A DNA stretch of 21,632 nucleotides from Chara braunii (Eukaryota; Streptophyta; Charophyceae; Charales; Characeae): positions 1,197,094-1,218,725 of the forward strand of contig BFEA01000097.1 in the NCBI GenBank assembly GCA_003427395.1, written 5' to 3'. The stretch's first letter is position 1; every line of letters starts with the position of its first letter. A program made the translations under genes and the position numbers. Below are positions 19,784-21,632 of this stretch, in pieces. The notes under the pieces were generated by a model. It searched no databases, had not been told where the DNA came from, and was given only the letters and a program-made list of their open reading frames with translations.

Positions 19784-19811
19784 TGGCCTCTCCATTATAA
19801 AAGAGAGGCCA
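19784..19811 (+). promoter_or_regulatory. TATA box inside the loop of a perfect hairpin
   Basis: TGGCCTCTC (19784-19792) and GAGAGGCCA (19803-19811) are perfect reverse complements. The 10-base loop CATTATAAAA contains TATAAAA at 19796-19802. With the 83-bp array upstream it resembles a U3 promoter of an LTR element, but no LTR ends or coding region follow. Promoter activity is inferred. Confidence 0.5.
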
Positions 19812-20190
19812 TGTCACCCAAGGAAAGAGATCAGCAAGCGTGACACACGTGGCACGGATCAGACTGTGAGAGAACCCTCACCTGCGGGAGCGCTACAGCC
19901 TTGGCAGAATGGCAAGGGGCGGAATGCACGAGCCAAAGAACAGCGACTTGCCAGCAGGAGCATGAGAGGAGCACGGAGCAGGAGGCAAGAGAGTCGAGTA
20001 GAAGGCAAGCCAGGGAAGGGATAAGGAAAGGGGGGGGCAAGACTGGCCCTTCACTTTCCCTTTCTCATCCTTTTTCTTCCCTCTCTTCTCTTTTTCCCTT
20101 TCACTCCCTCATCTTTCCAACCGCCTCCATGGGCTGTGTACGTGCTGTATCTGACCTGTGCGCACAATGCCTTAGCTCTGTTGATTGGTC
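19812..20190. other. Strand-biased purine then pyrimidine tract, no gene
   Basis: From about 19960 to 20040 the plus strand is almost entirely A/G (ending GGAAAGGGGGGGGCAAGA). From about 20049 to 20115 it is almost entirely C/T (CCCTTTCTCATCC, TTCCCTCTCTTCTC). The two halves are roughly mirror-complementary in composition rather than sequence. A 97-residue open frame over it is a by-product of the low-complexity sequence. Confidence 0.6.
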
Positions 20191-20944
20191 CTGAATCGTG
20201 CGCTCACGCGCTGTATCTGAGGGTTGACCTTGAGCTGAGCACTAAAGAGCACTGCAGCTGATGGCTGGCTATGAACTGTGCACTCACGTGTTGTATCTGA
20301 GGGTTGACTTTGAGACGAGCGTCGACGAGCAATCAAATTGAGTCCGCTGATTAGCTGTGCCGAGAGTCATTGGAACTGAGTTTTCATAATCCTTTGCTTG
20401 GCTGTGTCGAGAAGCACTCAAATTGAGTATGTTGATCCACTGTTTGTATATCAATTTATTGTGCCAAGAGGGCACTCGATTTTAGCCTGTTGATTGGTTG
20501 TGCTAGGAGGCACTCAATTGAAGTATGCCAATATGCTGCGCCTAAAGAGAACTTAATGTGAGCATATCCCTGCGACTGTGCGCATCTACGTGCGACACTG
20601 CGCAAAGTGTGATTTCACATAATTGATCTGCAAAGCCTTGCCAAAGTGATTTTGAGGGACTGCGACTGTGCAACCCGCCACTTACGGCATTTCAATTTGT
20701 AGACCTTGCTCCTGATGATCTCGGGAATTGCGACTGTGCGCACTTTAGTCCAAGTGCGACATTGCGCTCTCTGATAAATGCAGGTGTTGTACCCATTTTG
20801 AGACTGCCTGCGCGGCCATTTTGAGTAATTAAGTCGATTTTGAGACTGCCTGCGCAGCCACACTGAGAAACAAGCCAATCTTGAGACCGTGTCTGCGCAG
20901 TCATCAAGTCGATTTTGAGAATTCGCCTTGAGGGTCATTTGCAA
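20191..20944. repeat. Degenerate short tandem repeats
   Basis: Several local families are visible. An 80-bp period pair: GTATCTGAGGGTTGAC near 20212 and 20292. A family near 20356, 20403, 20460 and 20499 with TGTG followed by GAG(A/G)AGCACTCAA-like text. A roughly 42-bp family with TTTTGAGACTGCCTGCGC at 20796 and 20838 and a diverged copy at 20879. The word GACTGTGCGC or GCGACTGTGC recurs throughout. No coding frame is supported. Confidence 0.7.
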
Positions 20945-21300
20945 CTGTGTGTCGAGTACGCACTGTACCTGAAGGCCATATGTGGACTCTGTGTTGTTCG
21001 CACCATGCTGTGCGCTGCTCGCTCCACTCTTGAGGGCCATGTATGAGGGTCGTACCTGAATTGTGCGTTGTTCGCACCATGTCGTGCGCTGCTCGCACCA
21101 CGCTTGAGGGCCATGTCCGAGGGCCGTATCTGAACTGTGCGCTGTTCGCACCATGTCGTGCGCTGTTCGCACCATTCTTGAGGGCCATGACTGAAGGCCA
21201 TATCTGGACTGTTTGTTGTTCGCACCATGCTGTGCGATGTGCGCACCATGCTTGAGGGCCAAGTCTGAAGGCCATGTGTGCACCACGACTGAGGGCCATT
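20945..21300. repeat. 74-bp tandem array
   Basis: The anchor GTTCGCACCATG falls at 20996, 21070, 21144 and 21218, exactly 74 bases apart. Units share CTTGAGGGCCATG and TCTGAACTGTGCG-like text, and each unit contains two related halves of about 20 bases (TGCGCTGTTCGCACCATG). Long open frames of up to 231 codons on the minus strand arise because the unit lacks stops in several frames; 74 is not a multiple of three, so they do not encode a periodic protein in one frame. Confidence 0.93.
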
Positions 21301-21396
21301 TTCGAGCCATTTACAATTGTGCGCCAAGGGTCAAATCTGAGCCATTGCAATTTGTATTTGTGCGCAGTGGGCACACCACACCCAAGAGCCATATCT

Positions 21397-21632
21397 GAGC
21401 TTTTTGTAGTGTGCGCCCAGGCGCGCGCTGCAGTTGGCTTTGCCGAGTTCGGGACTGTGCGCCCCGGCGCGCACTTCAGTTGGCTTTTCCGAGTTCCGGA
21501 CTGTGCACCCAGGCCCGCAAAGCACTTGGCTTTACCAAGTTCGGGACTGTGCGCCCAGGCGCGCACTGCAGTTGGCTTTAACGAGTTCGGGACTGTGCGC
21601 CCAGGCGCGCACTGCAGTTGGTTTTACCAAGT
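21397..21632. repeat. 46-bp tandem array running off the window end
   Basis: GAGTTCGGGACTGTGCGCCC-type anchors occur at about 21445, 21491, 21537 and 21583, and the following unit reaches 21629, all 46 bases apart. A diverged first unit starts near 21397. Each unit contains CCAGGCGCGCACTGCAGTTG. The last two units are nearly identical, so the array is probably still homogenising and continues beyond the window. Confidence 0.95.

Noticed and set aside
20615-21310. 231-codon minus-strand open frame
   Set aside because: It lies on the degenerate repeats and 74-bp array; the unit lacks stops in several frames, giving overlapping long frames on both strands without any motif.
19381-21632. CRISPR array
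   Set aside because: Units are contiguous with no unique spacers and the repeats are too long; tandem satellite is the correct description.
1-21632. tRNA, rRNA or riboswitch
   Set aside because: No cloverleaf, T-loop or rRNA core sequence was recognised on either strand by eye; a covariance-model search was not possible.

Overview
This window looks like a repeat-rich stretch of a large eukaryotic nuclear genome. It has decayed Ty3/gypsy (chromovirus-type) retrotransposons, a long (TC)n microsatellite, several tandem arrays and no bacterial operon structure. The style of the gag-pol proteins fits a green-lineage host, perhaps a streptophyte (charophyte) alga. That placement is inference from the element family and was not tested by any search. 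I see no intact host gene, tRNA, rRNA or CRISPR array.

Layout. 1-925: no recognisable gene. 926-6437: relic of a chromovirus, with gag (coiled coil, capsid-like region, damaged CCHC knuckle) and pol in order protease, reverse transcriptase, RNase H, integrase and chromodomain-like tail. Gag is in frame 1 and pol in frame 3. They are joined at a textbook -1 slippery heptamer, GGGAAAC, directly before the gag stop. A polypurine tract (6462-6474) and a TGTGAGG 3' LTR start (6475) follow; no matching 5' LTR is present upstream. 7697-7783 is a perfect (TC)43 run. 7784-9011 holds nothing I can name.

9012-10790 is a decayed reading frame of unknown family containing a tandemly duplicated domain of roughly 160 residues. 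Five 26-bp repeats (10871-11000) and a TATA box (11027) follow. Immediately after lies a second gypsy relic (gag, CCHC knuckle, protease, protease-RT linker; 11062 to about 14437). It is cut off just before its reverse transcriptase, at a roughly 90-bp segment that recurs at 17527-17614.

14522-17300 is mostly anonymous sequence, with a cluster of GGTAC words, a 25-bp direct repeat and a weak exon-intron candidate. 17326-18354 on the minus strand is a broken gene fragment of unknown function with a possible splice acceptor. 18413-18612 is an exact-period 100-bp duplication. 19381-21632 is satellite-like: an 83-bp array with hairpins, a TATA box sitting in a hairpin loop, then degenerate repeats and arrays with 74-bp and 46-bp periods.

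A common theme is decay. Nearly every in-frame stop in the three plus-strand relics, and in the minus-strand fragment, is one transition away from CAA, CAG, CGA or TGG. That is what long-term cytosine methylation and deamination of silenced repeats would produce. The genes do not form a working pathway; the most informative features are the fossil gene structures, the recoding site and the nested repeat architecture.
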